Positions 51,101-59,566 of a stretch of 64,000 nt of DNA are shown in pieces. The DNA is from Flavobacterium supellecticarium (GTDB lineage: Bacteria > Bacteroidota > Bacteroidia > Flavobacteriales > Flavobacteriaceae). Below the pieces are notes generated by a model, which was given only the letters and a program-made list of their open reading frames with translations, was not told the origin of the DNA and made no database searches. Position 1 is the first letter of the stretch. Each line of letters opens with the position of its first letter. The translations under genes were made by a program, and so were the position numbers. The stretch covers positions 62,001 through 126,000 of the forward strand of contig NZ_SSNZ01000006.1 in assembly GCF_004801375.1 (NCBI RefSeq), written 5' to 3'.

Positions 51101-53206
51101 TTCTTAGAGTGTCTTAAAATAAAAATACTGAGAGAAGGTGATTTTGAATTGATATATTCCGAAGAAGAAACTTGTTCCAATTTGATTGATAAATTGAAGT
51201 CAATTGTTCCTTACTTCAAGACATGGATTGAAACTCAATCAAACGACCACAGTACTAGAGATTCATTAGAAAATCTTAACAATAATATTAATATGCTAAA
51301 TGTTTTTCAAGCTGATGAACTCAAAATCAAATATAATGATGTTGATTTTATAAAAAATGTAAATGTACATTTTAATAACTTAGATCTTTTTGTTACAACT
51401 CCTTGGAATAGCAATAGTGTCTTATTGAAGTTGCCTGAAATCTTATGCCGACATTTTTATCTATTGGGTCACGACAAGAAATTGGACTTTTTGCTAAGAT
51501 CAAGCGAGAACGAAATACAACAACATTTTACTCAAGAAAATATTGATATCCCTGAAAAAGTTAACAGTACAGATATTACACCTAATTTTGAAAACAATCA
51601 CGATGACTTTCTTCAAGTAGAAGGAACAGTTGATAAACCTATTATACCTTCTAATTTCTATCATTTGTCAAAGTCTGATTTTGACTCATTAAATTATGCC
51701 AAAAGTATTATAGATAGAGCTGTAAAGAATGTTATTAAATATCTTCAAATCCTTCCAGAATATGATTGTAATGATCATTATATAATTGCAGAAAGTGTAA
51801 TTGGTGGTATTAAAAAAAATGGCAATGAGATAACAGTTGTAGCAAGACCATCAGATGACGATTTCATCTTGTTATACTATACATCGGAATTTGATGTTCT
51901 TGAATATGTCGATGCTGAATTATGGTGTGAAGATGGTTTACACGCACCTAAACAGGTAACATTGGGTCAGTTACTAAAGAAAACCGGTATTAATAAAATT
52001 CCAGTGAAGAATATTCATGTTTCTCACTCAGAACTTGATGCACTACTAACCACTCCCAAGAATGATGAATTAGAATTTAATGCAGTTCCGTTTGTACCTC
52101 AAAAAATAGCTCAAATTATTTCATCATTTGCTAATACCAATGGGGGGGCATTGATTTTTGGAATTAACGAGATAAATCCGAATAACAATGAGATGGTAGG
52201 TCTAAGTAATGATTTCAGAATTGATGAAATCACTAAAAAAGCGATTTCATTACTTCAACCTATTCCACTTGTCGAATATGACTGGGTTCAGGTAGCAGAT
52301 AAATCTATTTTTATGATCAAGACTACTAAATCAGAAGATGATATTTTACTTGACAACAAAAAGTACATAAGAAAGGAATCTAAATCATTTGTAGAGGAAA
52401 CATCAGCCGAATCTGGCATAACTTTACATGTCCCAAGCTTTAATAAAACAATTGCAATTATTATTGGCATTGAAAACTATCTTCCCAAAAACAATATATC
52501 TCCGGTAAAATATGCAAATGCTGACTGTCAGAAATTTAAGAATGTCTTGATTAACAATTTAGGTGTAGAAGAAAGTCAAATTTATACATTCATTAATCAT
52601 GAGGCTCTTAAAAGTTCTATTGAATACGATTTAAGAGGTTTGTTTTTAGAATTAAGTGAAAATGATAGATTGATTTTTTATTATGTAGGACATGGCTTTC
52701 ATAATGGTATAACTAATTATTTATCAACTTACGATATGCATAAAAGTAACATACCTGGAACGGCAGTTTCATTAAGAACAGTTTTATTAGATCCATTACA
52801 AAAATCAAAATGTAAAAATGCACTTATTTTTATAGATGCCTGTGCTCAAAGTTTTCAAGATGAAAATGAGAGGAATCAAATTTCTAATATTAACGAGGAA
52901 GAGTTATTGCTTATTTCTAATGACTTTCCTCACTATGCTACGTTTTTATCATGTCAAACTGGACAAAGCTCATTTTCAAGTGACAATTTGAAAAATGGTA
53001 TATGGACATATCATCTCGTGGAAGGTATAAGTGGTAATATCCCTGAAGTAATTAAAGCCAATAAATATATTACGGATAGATTACTTAGCGACTATCTTTC
53101 GACCAGTGTAGCTGCATATACAATAAAAGAACTTGGAAAACATCAAAATCCAAAAACAATACTTGATTCAAGTTATGAAAATGTTATTGCTGAGTCTAAT
53201 CCCTAA
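48179..53206 (+). CDS. Sacsin/HSP90-like ATPase - Schlafen/AlbA - caspase-like protease fusion
   Basis: Multidomain protein of 1675 aa. Residues 1-200 form a GHKL ATPase of the sacsin N-terminal type: ELLQNADD (47-54) binds ATP-Mg, with HTGKPF (77-82) and GYKGIGFKAVF (106-116). A long middle region (about 250-1270) has no recognised family. At about 1285-1410 lies a Schlafen AlbA_2-like domain with ELEF (1297-1300) and the TNGGALIFGI motif. From residue 1425 (IAIIIGIENYLP) to the end is a caspase-like (C14) domain with the dyad His1505 (YYVGHGFH) and Cys1555 (FIDACAQS). All three catalytic sites look intact. Membership of a helicase-Wadjet island points to anti-phage function; the caspase is the likely effector. 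Confidence 0.87.
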   Translation: MSLRSDIEEIFRKNTGYAEPEHAINQAESLKSLSVDLYTDSKRFVYELLQNADDSVIPGVSVEVGIRLFDDFLVVAHTGKPFDKRDLRGICGVSDGTKKKSIEKTGYKGIGFKAVFGQSEKVVIYSNGDYFRFDSNYAFEWNTTWGDNQQNWEIDNDRLFYYPWQIIPIYTKPEEVDERIKAFISDGGFTVATIILLSKGKEDVKKAVEELSSNVNMFLFLKNIQELDFNIATPNIITLNREQDSTSVEIKHNGNTKFSWIIRSAKIQVPTEIRLKLKEEKNIPDKLLNATETELTFAAKIDQDTIQKLSSDERLLYSYLPTEERKYAFPVLVNGSFVMSANRETLHEDSKWNNWLFENIPAELLNWISELVRGKFGQSAYELIPIKSSISNLLTSSYQNGLSSALNSIPFILSNKNELIRANQALIDITSISKKAFITESATREFVIDKNNSQTIHTNPFLPYTGYVQILKNSGVSIFDWEDVPKLLESKAFQKRHSSTNNIQLIQFFKQQCEIENPKNINENRIKNWSFILDHKGNILPPSNIYFPTPDDENWNDPNSEISFLHADIQKFLLQNAETRNWLEKIGVTEKTDLSYLRKTIIANASEYSTLENTLGTIATIFSLYTKNEIGKDELEKLSELKILTSKDSLLPARLCYFSDTYNPRLRLQAELSDDIFISESYLSDNADKDEWKRFFKMMGVKDGITAISYPKTSSTQLIQEYQFLNDYFKAEDKFFAPFLSTFQANEYSELTTLLFLAKSNHIKFLKIFWSDVIKNISIEDFNTPAIAYWGQQGKPGRTEGNEVENYLKWYIQNNDCIPTLMDTCKKANDVYINTEDILTVAGSYLPIFFEDELTQDWKAFFNFKTKLLLEDYLEILTKIASDIKSDGKVKKENGTRIQAIYKILLDQCTNWSPEDISKVEEWAGNGYLLSTKNIFVECHKLKFFMDGNESIFQDQFPFLAVNAENKQSPSLEFFLECLKIKILREGDFELIYSEEETCSNLIDKLKSIVPYFKTWIETQSNDHSTRDSLENLNNNINMLNVFQADELKIKYNDVDFIKNVNVHFNNLDLFVTTPWNSNSVLLKLPEILCRHFYLLGHDKKLDFLLRSSENEIQQHFTQENIDIPEKVNSTDITPNFENNHDDFLQVEGTVDKPIIPSNFYHLSKSDFDSLNYAKSIIDRAVKNVIKYLQILPEYDCNDHYIIAESVIGGIKKNGNEITVVARPSDDDFILLYYTSEFDVLEYVDAELWCEDGLHAPKQVTLGQLLKKTGINKIPVKNIHVSHSELDALLTTPKNDELEFNAVPFVPQKIAQIISSFANTNGGALIFGINEINPNNNEMVGLSNDFRIDEITKKAISLLQPIPLVEYDWVQVADKSIFMIKTTKSEDDILLDNKKYIRKESKSFVEETSAESGITLHVPSFNKTIAIIIGIENYLPKNNISPVKYANADCQKFKNVLINNLGVEESQIYTFINHEALKSSIEYDLRGLFLELSENDRLIFYYVGHGFHNGITNYLSTYDMHKSNIPGTAVSLRTVLLDPLQKSKCKNALIFIDACAQSFQDENERNQISNINEEELLLISNDFPHYATFLSCQTGQSSFSSDNLKNGIWTYHLVEGISGNIPEVIKANKYITDRLLSDYLSTSVAAYTIKELGKHQNPKTILDSSYENVIAESNP
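52142..52148 (+). repeat. G7 homopolymer inside the Schlafen-like domain
   Basis: Seven consecutive G in an otherwise A+T-rich gene, coding for the Gly-Gly of TNGGALIF. A one-base slip would remove the caspase domain. Confidence 0.8.
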
Positions 53207-53252
53207 TTAGAAAAAGTTATTATGTAGCACTAATAAACAAAAACTGATATTA

Positions 53253-54611
53253 ATGACTAACAAAGAGCTATACACCAAATACGACCTTCTTCTTCCTTCA
53301 AAATTTGATGGAGGCTATTTGATTATTGCTCTTTATGAAAAAATCAAAAACCGTGAAATCGAAGAATACTTCACACAAAAGGAGATCAACGAAATTTTAT
53401 CGGATATAAAAGCTGAATTCAATTTAGATTCCATTCGTCCATGGAATAATATTAAAGATAATCTTTTCCACTATTTCCTAAGGAGCCATCCCGATGAGCC
53501 GTGGAAATATTACCTGACAGACTATGCTAAAAATGTAGTGGATTTAATGGTAAGCAAATTAGAAAATCCATACAAGAATCATCCGCTGAAAAAAAGTGTG
53601 CAAGACTCATTTACAATACGACATGGTGAAATCAATACTATTGAAGAGCTTGAAAGAAAATTCGGAAGAATATTTATACAAGGGTCAAAGAAAATTATTA
53701 CGGATCATTTAGAGGCATTGGAAGATGAATTGCGTGAGGCATATAAAGAATTAAATGATATTCTCAGAAAAGAAGACGAACACAGTGCAACTTCTTTAGT
53801 ACGAGAGTTTACTGTTGTTTTTAGAAAGTTCGGAGAAAGAGCAGAAGATATTACAGAAGCCATTATTTCCAAAGACCAATTTCTTGGTAATTTACTAAAT
53901 GTTGTCGATCATTTTTATAGAAAAATGGAAGACGATGGGAAATTTGACACAGTCAATGTACAGAAAAGTAAGAGTGATTGGGAAAAAGCACAGGAAATAT
54001 ATACAGATATCAGGGAATTTTTCACTTCGGTTGATAGCAAAGTTTACATTATCCGCAGGCAAATCAATCACGCCAGTGAGAAATTGACGGAGTTACAGGA
54101 ACAATTTTCTTCCAGAGCCTTCTTTAGATTGCAAATAAAAAAATTACACAGGACAATGTTGGAAAGTTCTCGATACACTCCTGACGGCGTAAGGTTTGGC
54201 AGTAATTTCCCACTAAAACAATTGATATATGAGCCTGTCCGAATGTTATACCCAAGATATTATGAGTTTGAGCCTCCAAAGCCCAATATCATTGTAAACG
54301 TTGAGGTTGATGAAACATATGAACGTAGTGAAAAGCAGAAAATAACGAAAGAAATCAACCGCCAGCAAATCATCAATCAATGGGTTGATAAAGCCAAAGA
54401 TATTCTGGAAAGCAAAGGGCAATTGTCTATAGATGAATTGATGAATAGTATCATGGATGAAGAAAAGGATCTGTCAATTGCTTATCAGGTAGCATCTCGT
54501 ATGACAGCTTATACTTCAGAGAATAACGATGTATTTATCGATGTAGAACAAAAAATCATTTCCTTGTCACAACATAACCTATCCCTATGGAAAACGAAAA
54601 TTATGAAATAA
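53253..54611 (+). CDS. Wadjet-like JetA (kleisin, MukF/MksF-like)
   Basis: Protein of 452 aa, first of a four-gene SMC cassette. In Wadjet systems JetA is the kleisin that links the SMC heads. The sequence is mostly helical, with an N-terminal winged-helix-like part (LLLPSKFDGGYLIIALYEKI, FTQKEINEILSDIKAEF), a long helical middle (about 140-300) and a C-terminal winged-helix-like part. Similarity to known JetA is not obvious from motifs; the assignment rests on gene order, size and fold-like features. It overlaps the next gene by 25 nt. Confidence 0.7.
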   Translation: MTNKELYTKYDLLLPSKFDGGYLIIALYEKIKNREIEEYFTQKEINEILSDIKAEFNLDSIRPWNNIKDNLFHYFLRSHPDEPWKYYLTDYAKNVVDLMVSKLENPYKNHPLKKSVQDSFTIRHGEINTIEELERKFGRIFIQGSKKIITDHLEALEDELREAYKELNDILRKEDEHSATSLVREFTVVFRKFGERAEDITEAIISKDQFLGNLLNVVDHFYRKMEDDGKFDTVNVQKSKSDWEKAQEIYTDIREFFTSVDSKVYIIRRQINHASEKLTELQEQFSSRAFFRLQIKKLHRTMLESSRYTPDGVRFGSNFPLKQLIYEPVRMLYPRYYEFEPPKPNIIVNVEVDETYERSEKQKITKEINRQQIINQWVDKAKDILESKGQLSIDELMNSIMDEEKDLSIAYQVASRMTAYTSENNDVFIDVEQKIISLSQHNLSLWKTKIMK

Positions 54612-55261
54612 GCGATTATTCTTTTCTCACAGAGGAGAGTGTTGAAAAACATTTTGCAGACATCAATATTCTGTTGTTGTCTGGCAAACATATCGACCAC
54701 AAGTATTATGCAGAGTATACCGTACTGGAAAGCTATGAATCGCAGTGGAGAAATTTTTATAGTAACTTATACAGGCTTAATCTTGTTGCTGATATCTCTG
54801 ATAGAAGTCGATATTATTATCTCGATTTTACGGAAAACGGGAAAGGAAAATTAAGCGATGCAAATCGTAATAAAGAGCTTACTGAATTACAAACACTTAT
54901 TGGGCTGACGCTTTTGGATATGTATTATCAAAAGTATTTCGACGAGGAAAAGATTATTCACTGGAACGAGATCAAAACACAAATACTGGAGAGTGATCAT
55001 CAAGAAGCATACAAAAGGATTTTGTTTAATGATATAAGGGATTCTTATGATGAAAAAGAATGGAGTACAGTAGAAAGCAAATTTGGTAAAACGATAGACA
55101 GCTTTGATAAATTAGGCTGGGTAGAAAAGCAATCGGGGAGAAATGAAGAATTAGTCTTTGAAATAAGACCTGCTATTCACCGTTTAACCAAATTGTATCA
55201 GGAGGAGCTTCAGAATTTTGAGTCATTTAGCCAACAACTTAAAAATGATGAAGTACTATGA
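54587..55261 (+). CDS. Wadjet-like JetB (MukE/MksE-like)
   Basis: Protein of 224 aa, the size expected for the KITE-type winged-helix subunit that binds the kleisin in MukBEF-like and Wadjet complexes. It contains two winged-helix-like halves, with RYYYLDFTENGKGKL and KLGWVEKQSGRNEELVFEIR as likely wing segments. It starts inside JetA and its TGA overlaps the ATG of the SMC gene (ATGA). Assignment is by position, size and fold-like pattern. Confidence 0.7.
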   Translation: MENENYEISDYSFLTEESVEKHFADINILLLSGKHIDHKYYAEYTVLESYESQWRNFYSNLYRLNLVADISDRSRYYYLDFTENGKGKLSDANRNKELTELQTLIGLTLLDMYYQKYFDEEKIIHWNEIKTQILESDHQEAYKRILFNDIRDSYDEKEWSTVESKFGKTIDSFDKLGWVEKQSGRNEELVFEIRPAIHRLTKLYQEELQNFESFSQQLKNDEVL

Positions 55262-58200
55262 GTTATCCAAGAATCTATTCCTTATCCACAGTTGGTATTC
55301 TGAAACACTATATACACGACTACCTTTTTCATCCGACAAGAACGGATTTTGTTGGTGCAAATGGTGTTGGAAAATCCATTATTGCCGATTTGCTCCAAAT
55401 GATTTTTGTCTATGATAAAGACATTATCAAATTCGGCACTGATGGAGTAAAGAAAGAAGAACGACAAATCAATACTCTTCCCTATAAAACAAAATGTGCC
55501 TACTGTTTCTTGAATATAGAGGTAAATACTGGTAAATTTATTACCATCGGAATACAGATAAATAGCCAGAAGGGAAAACGTGTAATTCCTTTTGTAATTA
55601 CAAAACAGGCAGATCTAAGCCTGAAAATAAATGAACTGGCTCTTGAAAAAGAAGAGCTTATTTTCGCTAAAGATTTATTGAAGGAAAAAGAAGCTGGAGA
55701 GAAAGAAATAGTGGACATACAGGATTTAGCAACATTCCTATATCAAAAGTATGGACTTCGATTGAATTTCTTCGGCAACAATGAAACTGTCAATAACTAT
55801 TACAAGTTCCTTTATGACAAAAATGTATTACCTCTGAATCTTAGCCAGGACAAAAATCTAAAAGCTTTTGCTAAGGTCATACAATCTTTTTCAAAAGCTA
55901 AGACACTGAATTTAAGTGGAAATCAGGCTTCCAGAAACTTAAAAGAATTTCTCTTTGAAGAATCCGATGAAGATATTCTTACCAATTTTCAAAAAGAGCA
56001 ATCCGAACTAGAAAAGATATTGAGAGAATATGAAAGTCTTAATAAAGACATTCAAAATTTGTCCATCAAGCAAAAAAAGTTAATCAATTTAAGACAGTCG
56101 GAACAGTCTCACAAAGTAAAATTCAAATCATTTAAAGAGGCTGAATTACAAAACGCCTTTATAGAATTAAAGCAATTAGAACAAAGAGAATCAGAAGGAA
56201 AAACACTGATAACGACCCAAGAGACTGAATTTACTGAACTAAAAACGGCTATCGAAAATCTTCCAGTAGAAGAAGAAAAAATAAAAAAGAGTTATGAGGA
56301 AGCGGATGAAAATTTTAATATGTTCAACCGTTATCAAGACTTATCTAACAGCATAGAAATGTTGGGTAAAGAAGTCGATGAACTTAAAATGCTTATCCTT
56401 CCTGAAGTAGATGATAGCTGGGCGAATGAGATTCAAAGAATTGACATTTCAAATAGAAATATTCAAGATATAAAAAACGAGATCACTTTTGCAAAACCTT
56501 ATCTGGAAAAATACAAAACACTTGAAAAAATTATCCAAATCCGAAAAGAACAATCGGAGATTTTGGATGAATTAAAATCATCCTTAAAAAATGATAAGGC
56601 AACCAAAGAAAAACTATTAGAATTATTGCAGGACAATAATGAAAATGGACTTTTATACTGGTATATTAAGAATCTACCCTCGTTAGATAATGAAAAATTA
56701 CAGGCCATTTTGCATTACGCAACCAAACCTATTTCTGAAGTTTCTAATCCTGACAATTTATCTCAATATATCAATCCCGATGAACTAATTAAAAATTTTG
56801 AAGCTAATCCATCTAAAGATGGTATCTGGCTTAAATTGGGTGCATTACATCAATTTATACAATTTAATCCAGATGCAACGCTATTGGGAGACAAAGCAAA
56901 TCTGGAACAATCTGTACAACAGTTAATTCAAAAATTGAACACCGAAATCAGTTTCATAAATATCAAACTGGAAGCATTAGAGAATATCGTAGATGGAAAG
57001 CCTTACGATGTAAGTCTATTTAGTTATTTTTTTGATATCTCTATTGCTGTTTTTAGCAATATTGAAAAATTAAAAAATGCCGTAGCCTGTGTTTTACAGA
57101 TTGATGAAAAGACCTCTCAATTGCAATCACAAAAGAAAAGAGAAGAAGAAGACCTATTGGAAATAAAAAACCGATTTAAAATTGAATATGATGAGCTGGA
57201 AGTCGTAAAAAAAGAATTATTGAGGGTTCGTAAAGAATGGAGTGATAAGAAAGACCAGTTTTATGAACAAAAAGGAGCTAAACAAAGTAAGTTCAAATCT
57301 CTTGAAATTAAAATAAAGAGCGACAAACAAGACTTGCAGATAATCATTGGTAATCTGATTAAGAAGCAAACAGAATTCACTACGCTCAATAGCGCTTATT
57401 ATCAACATTTCCTAGAGAACATAACAGACTTTCCTTTAACACTTAGAAACACAGAAGAATTGGAGCAAGCTTATAATGGTTTGTGGGAAGAATATAAAAC
57501 AGCATTTATTGGCATTTCGAATTTATTTGAAGAAACGAGTGATGAGAAGAATCTGGCAGTGCAATTAACGATTAAAAACCAGGATTTTTCATTCAGGGTT
57601 TTGGAAGAAGCATTATTGGGTAATAAAATCAAATCTACTGACGATATCACTACTGCTTTAGACGAAGCTAATCAAACCCGAACAACAATAGCCAATGGTA
57701 TCAGGGACAATATGATTAAAATATTCAGTAAAACTACTGAGCGATACGAAAAATATGATGACCAAGTAAAAAGAATAAACGCATTCTTTGTTGATAGAAA
57801 GATTAGTGATAAGTTTTATTTCAAACTTGAATTTGACGGGAATAAAGAAATAAAGATTGATTATATCAAGCAGATAGCTTACGAGGTTCGTAATACAGCC
57901 ACAAAAGGAGAGTTACAGTTTGGACAATCTATAGTGGATTTCATTGAAGATTTTTTCAGGAAACAAGCAAAAATCAAAAACAAAGTTCCGATTGATAAAT
58001 TACTAAACCCCAAAACATACTTTGAACTGTCAGCTAAGCTCACAGATCAGTTTGGAACAGAAGTTCCTGGTAGTACCGGAGAAACTTATTCAGCTATTGC
58101 GTTACTGGGGATTGCAAGACTTTCTGCCGTACAAAAGGAAAAACGTAACGGTTTAAGATTTATCATTTTGGAAGAATTAGGAAGTTTGGATAATACCAAT

Positions 58201-58419
58201 TTTAATACCTTTCCTGCTATCGCAGAGGAATTCCAATATCAGATTATAACAATGGCACCACATACATTCAATATCGGTTTGTCTGATGAATGGTATGCTC
58301 ATCATTTGATTAAAGGAAAAGAGGATGATAATATCAACTATTGCCCCTCAGCTTCCTATTTTAAAACAAAGGACAACAACGAAGATTTGAATATCTATAT
58401 AAACAGAATAGAAAAATGA
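55258..58419 (+). CDS. Wadjet-like JetC (SMC ATPase, MukB/MksB-like)
   Basis: SMC-type ATPase of 1053 aa. The N-terminal head has Walker A GANGVGKS at 33-40 (FVGANGVGKSIIADLLQMIF). Two long coiled-coil arms (about 230-390 and 620-720, with further helices) flank a hinge-like middle. The C-terminal head has the ABC signature region STGETYSAIALLG near 938 and a Walker B-like IILEELG (about 969-975), where Glu-Glu stands in place of the usual Asp-Glu. In Wadjet the JetABC complex extrudes loops on circular plasmid DNA. It overlaps JetB and JetD by 4 nt each. Confidence 0.85.
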   Translation: MSYPRIYSLSTVGILKHYIHDYLFHPTRTDFVGANGVGKSIIADLLQMIFVYDKDIIKFGTDGVKKEERQINTLPYKTKCAYCFLNIEVNTGKFITIGIQINSQKGKRVIPFVITKQADLSLKINELALEKEELIFAKDLLKEKEAGEKEIVDIQDLATFLYQKYGLRLNFFGNNETVNNYYKFLYDKNVLPLNLSQDKNLKAFAKVIQSFSKAKTLNLSGNQASRNLKEFLFEESDEDILTNFQKEQSELEKILREYESLNKDIQNLSIKQKKLINLRQSEQSHKVKFKSFKEAELQNAFIELKQLEQRESEGKTLITTQETEFTELKTAIENLPVEEEKIKKSYEEADENFNMFNRYQDLSNSIEMLGKEVDELKMLILPEVDDSWANEIQRIDISNRNIQDIKNEITFAKPYLEKYKTLEKIIQIRKEQSEILDELKSSLKNDKATKEKLLELLQDNNENGLLYWYIKNLPSLDNEKLQAILHYATKPISEVSNPDNLSQYINPDELIKNFEANPSKDGIWLKLGALHQFIQFNPDATLLGDKANLEQSVQQLIQKLNTEISFINIKLEALENIVDGKPYDVSLFSYFFDISIAVFSNIEKLKNAVACVLQIDEKTSQLQSQKKREEEDLLEIKNRFKIEYDELEVVKKELLRVRKEWSDKKDQFYEQKGAKQSKFKSLEIKIKSDKQDLQIIIGNLIKKQTEFTTLNSAYYQHFLENITDFPLTLRNTEELEQAYNGLWEEYKTAFIGISNLFEETSDEKNLAVQLTIKNQDFSFRVLEEALLGNKIKSTDDITTALDEANQTRTTIANGIRDNMIKIFSKTTERYEKYDDQVKRINAFFVDRKISDKFYFKLEFDGNKEIKIDYIKQIAYEVRNTATKGELQFGQSIVDFIEDFFRKQAKIKNKVPIDKLLNPKTYFELSAKLTDQFGTEVPGSTGETYSAIALLGIARLSAVQKEKRNGLRFIILEELGSLDNTNFNTFPAIAEEFQYQIITMAPHTFNIGLSDEWYAHHLIKGKEDDNINYCPSASYFKTKDNNEDLNIYINRIEK

Positions 58420-59327
58420 ATTGGATTGAGTTAAGAGCGTTAAATAATTTATATTCAAACGGTGACGTAAAAATAAATGATACTCTAGCGAAAAGTGGTG
58501 AAATTAATTACCTTATTAATTCTCTCAGAATACTTGAGAGAACTCATAATAAGCTTTTTGTTTTAGAGGGCTTTACAGAACTGTATGAAAAAGATTATCT
58601 GGAGAAATATCACCGCTATGAAACTTTTTTATCAGACAATGAATTATTAAAGCCCCAACTTCGCTTTGAAGAATCTGATATTCAAATATTAATTGGAATA
58701 AAAGAAGATATGGATAATGGCAATTTAGAGCCATTGCGGGAGCAGATTATAAAAAATGAAGCAACTGTTAGAATCGTATCTCTTATGTTTTTCAAAAATG
58801 AAAAGTATCTATTAGGCAAAGACGCTTTGATCAATGCTGTTAAATTACTTTTGAATATTGACGAATTAGCTGATGATAAGGATTTACAATATAAATATGT
58901 GCTTGAATGTAATAATCCCACTTGCATTGTACTTTGTGAAAACATTGATTTTTTAAAGCGTCCTACATTAGCTAGAGCTAACAATATAGAGTTATGGTAT
59001 GCTGGTGGTAAAAATGTTACTAAATTGGATTATGCAGATACAAGAGGGTTGCCTATCTACTACTCTTGTGATTGGGACTATGATGGTTTGTTCATCATTT
59101 ATCCTTTGGTAAAAGAAAAAATACCAAATATTGAACTACTTACGCCAAATGGTACTCCAAAAGGTATCGTAGAAACTGAACATAATAGTAAATGGGAGAA
59201 CATCAAGGATAGAAATATTAATTCTCTACTAACACCTATTCAATTAGACATCATGAATGAGCTAATAAAACTCGATCAATGGATAATCGAAGAATCTAAT
59301 AATTTGATTGATATGGTTAATAGATGA
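58416..59327 (+). CDS. Wadjet-like JetD (Toprim nuclease subunit)
   Basis: Protein of 303 aa, last of the cassette. The C-terminal half is a Toprim domain like that of topoisomerase VI A, with the metal glutamate at 175 (IVLCENIDF) and the acidic cluster Asp219, Asp221, Asp223 in SCDWDYDGL. In Wadjet, JetD cleaves plasmid DNA after the SMC part has extruded it. The N-terminal half is helical and shorter than in typical JetD proteins. Catalytic acids are present, so it is probably active. Confidence 0.82.
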   Translation: MNWIELRALNNLYSNGDVKINDTLAKSGEINYLINSLRILERTHNKLFVLEGFTELYEKDYLEKYHRYETFLSDNELLKPQLRFEESDIQILIGIKEDMDNGNLEPLREQIIKNEATVRIVSLMFFKNEKYLLGKDALINAVKLLLNIDELADDKDLQYKYVLECNNPTCIVLCENIDFLKRPTLARANNIELWYAGGKNVTKLDYADTRGLPIYYSCDWDYDGLFIIYPLVKEKIPNIELLTPNGTPKGIVETEHNSKWENIKDRNINSLLTPIQLDIMNELIKLDQWIIEESNNLIDMVNR

Positions 59328-59400
59328 TTATTCTTTACTTATATCTTTGAATCAACATATTGATCTCTCTTTTATAAAATCAGAAAGCATTTAACAAAAA

Positions 59401-59443
59401 GGTTTTTCTCTAATGAAATTTGTAATTTCATTAGAGAAAAACC
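59401..59443. repeat. 20-bp perfect palindrome
   Basis: GGTTTTTCTCTAATGAAATT pairs perfectly with 59424-59443 around a TGT loop. On the minus strand TTTTTG follows, so it could end minus-strand transcripts. On the plus strand it lacks a T tail. Confidence 0.85.
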
Positions 59444-59530
59444 AAAAAAATACTACTTAGTCTCTCAAAACCTTACTCAAAACCTTTAAAAAATCAAATA
59501 AAAGTTCAAAAGTACTCCCATCCTTGGTAC

Positions 59531-59566
59531 AAAAGCTTCAAACTATGTTTGGAGCTTTTTTATTTT
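59531..59566 (+). terminator. Terminator after the Wadjet-like cassette
   Basis: AAAAGCTTCAAAC / GTTTGGAGCTTTT, a 13-bp stem with one T/G wobble and a 3-nt loop, followed by a T-rich run. It is about 200 nt after the JetD stop. Confidence 0.8.

Noticed and set aside
44817..59327. Gasdermin-like pore protein as caspase target
   Set aside because: None of the genes in the run has the size or hydrophobic pattern of bacterial gasdermins.
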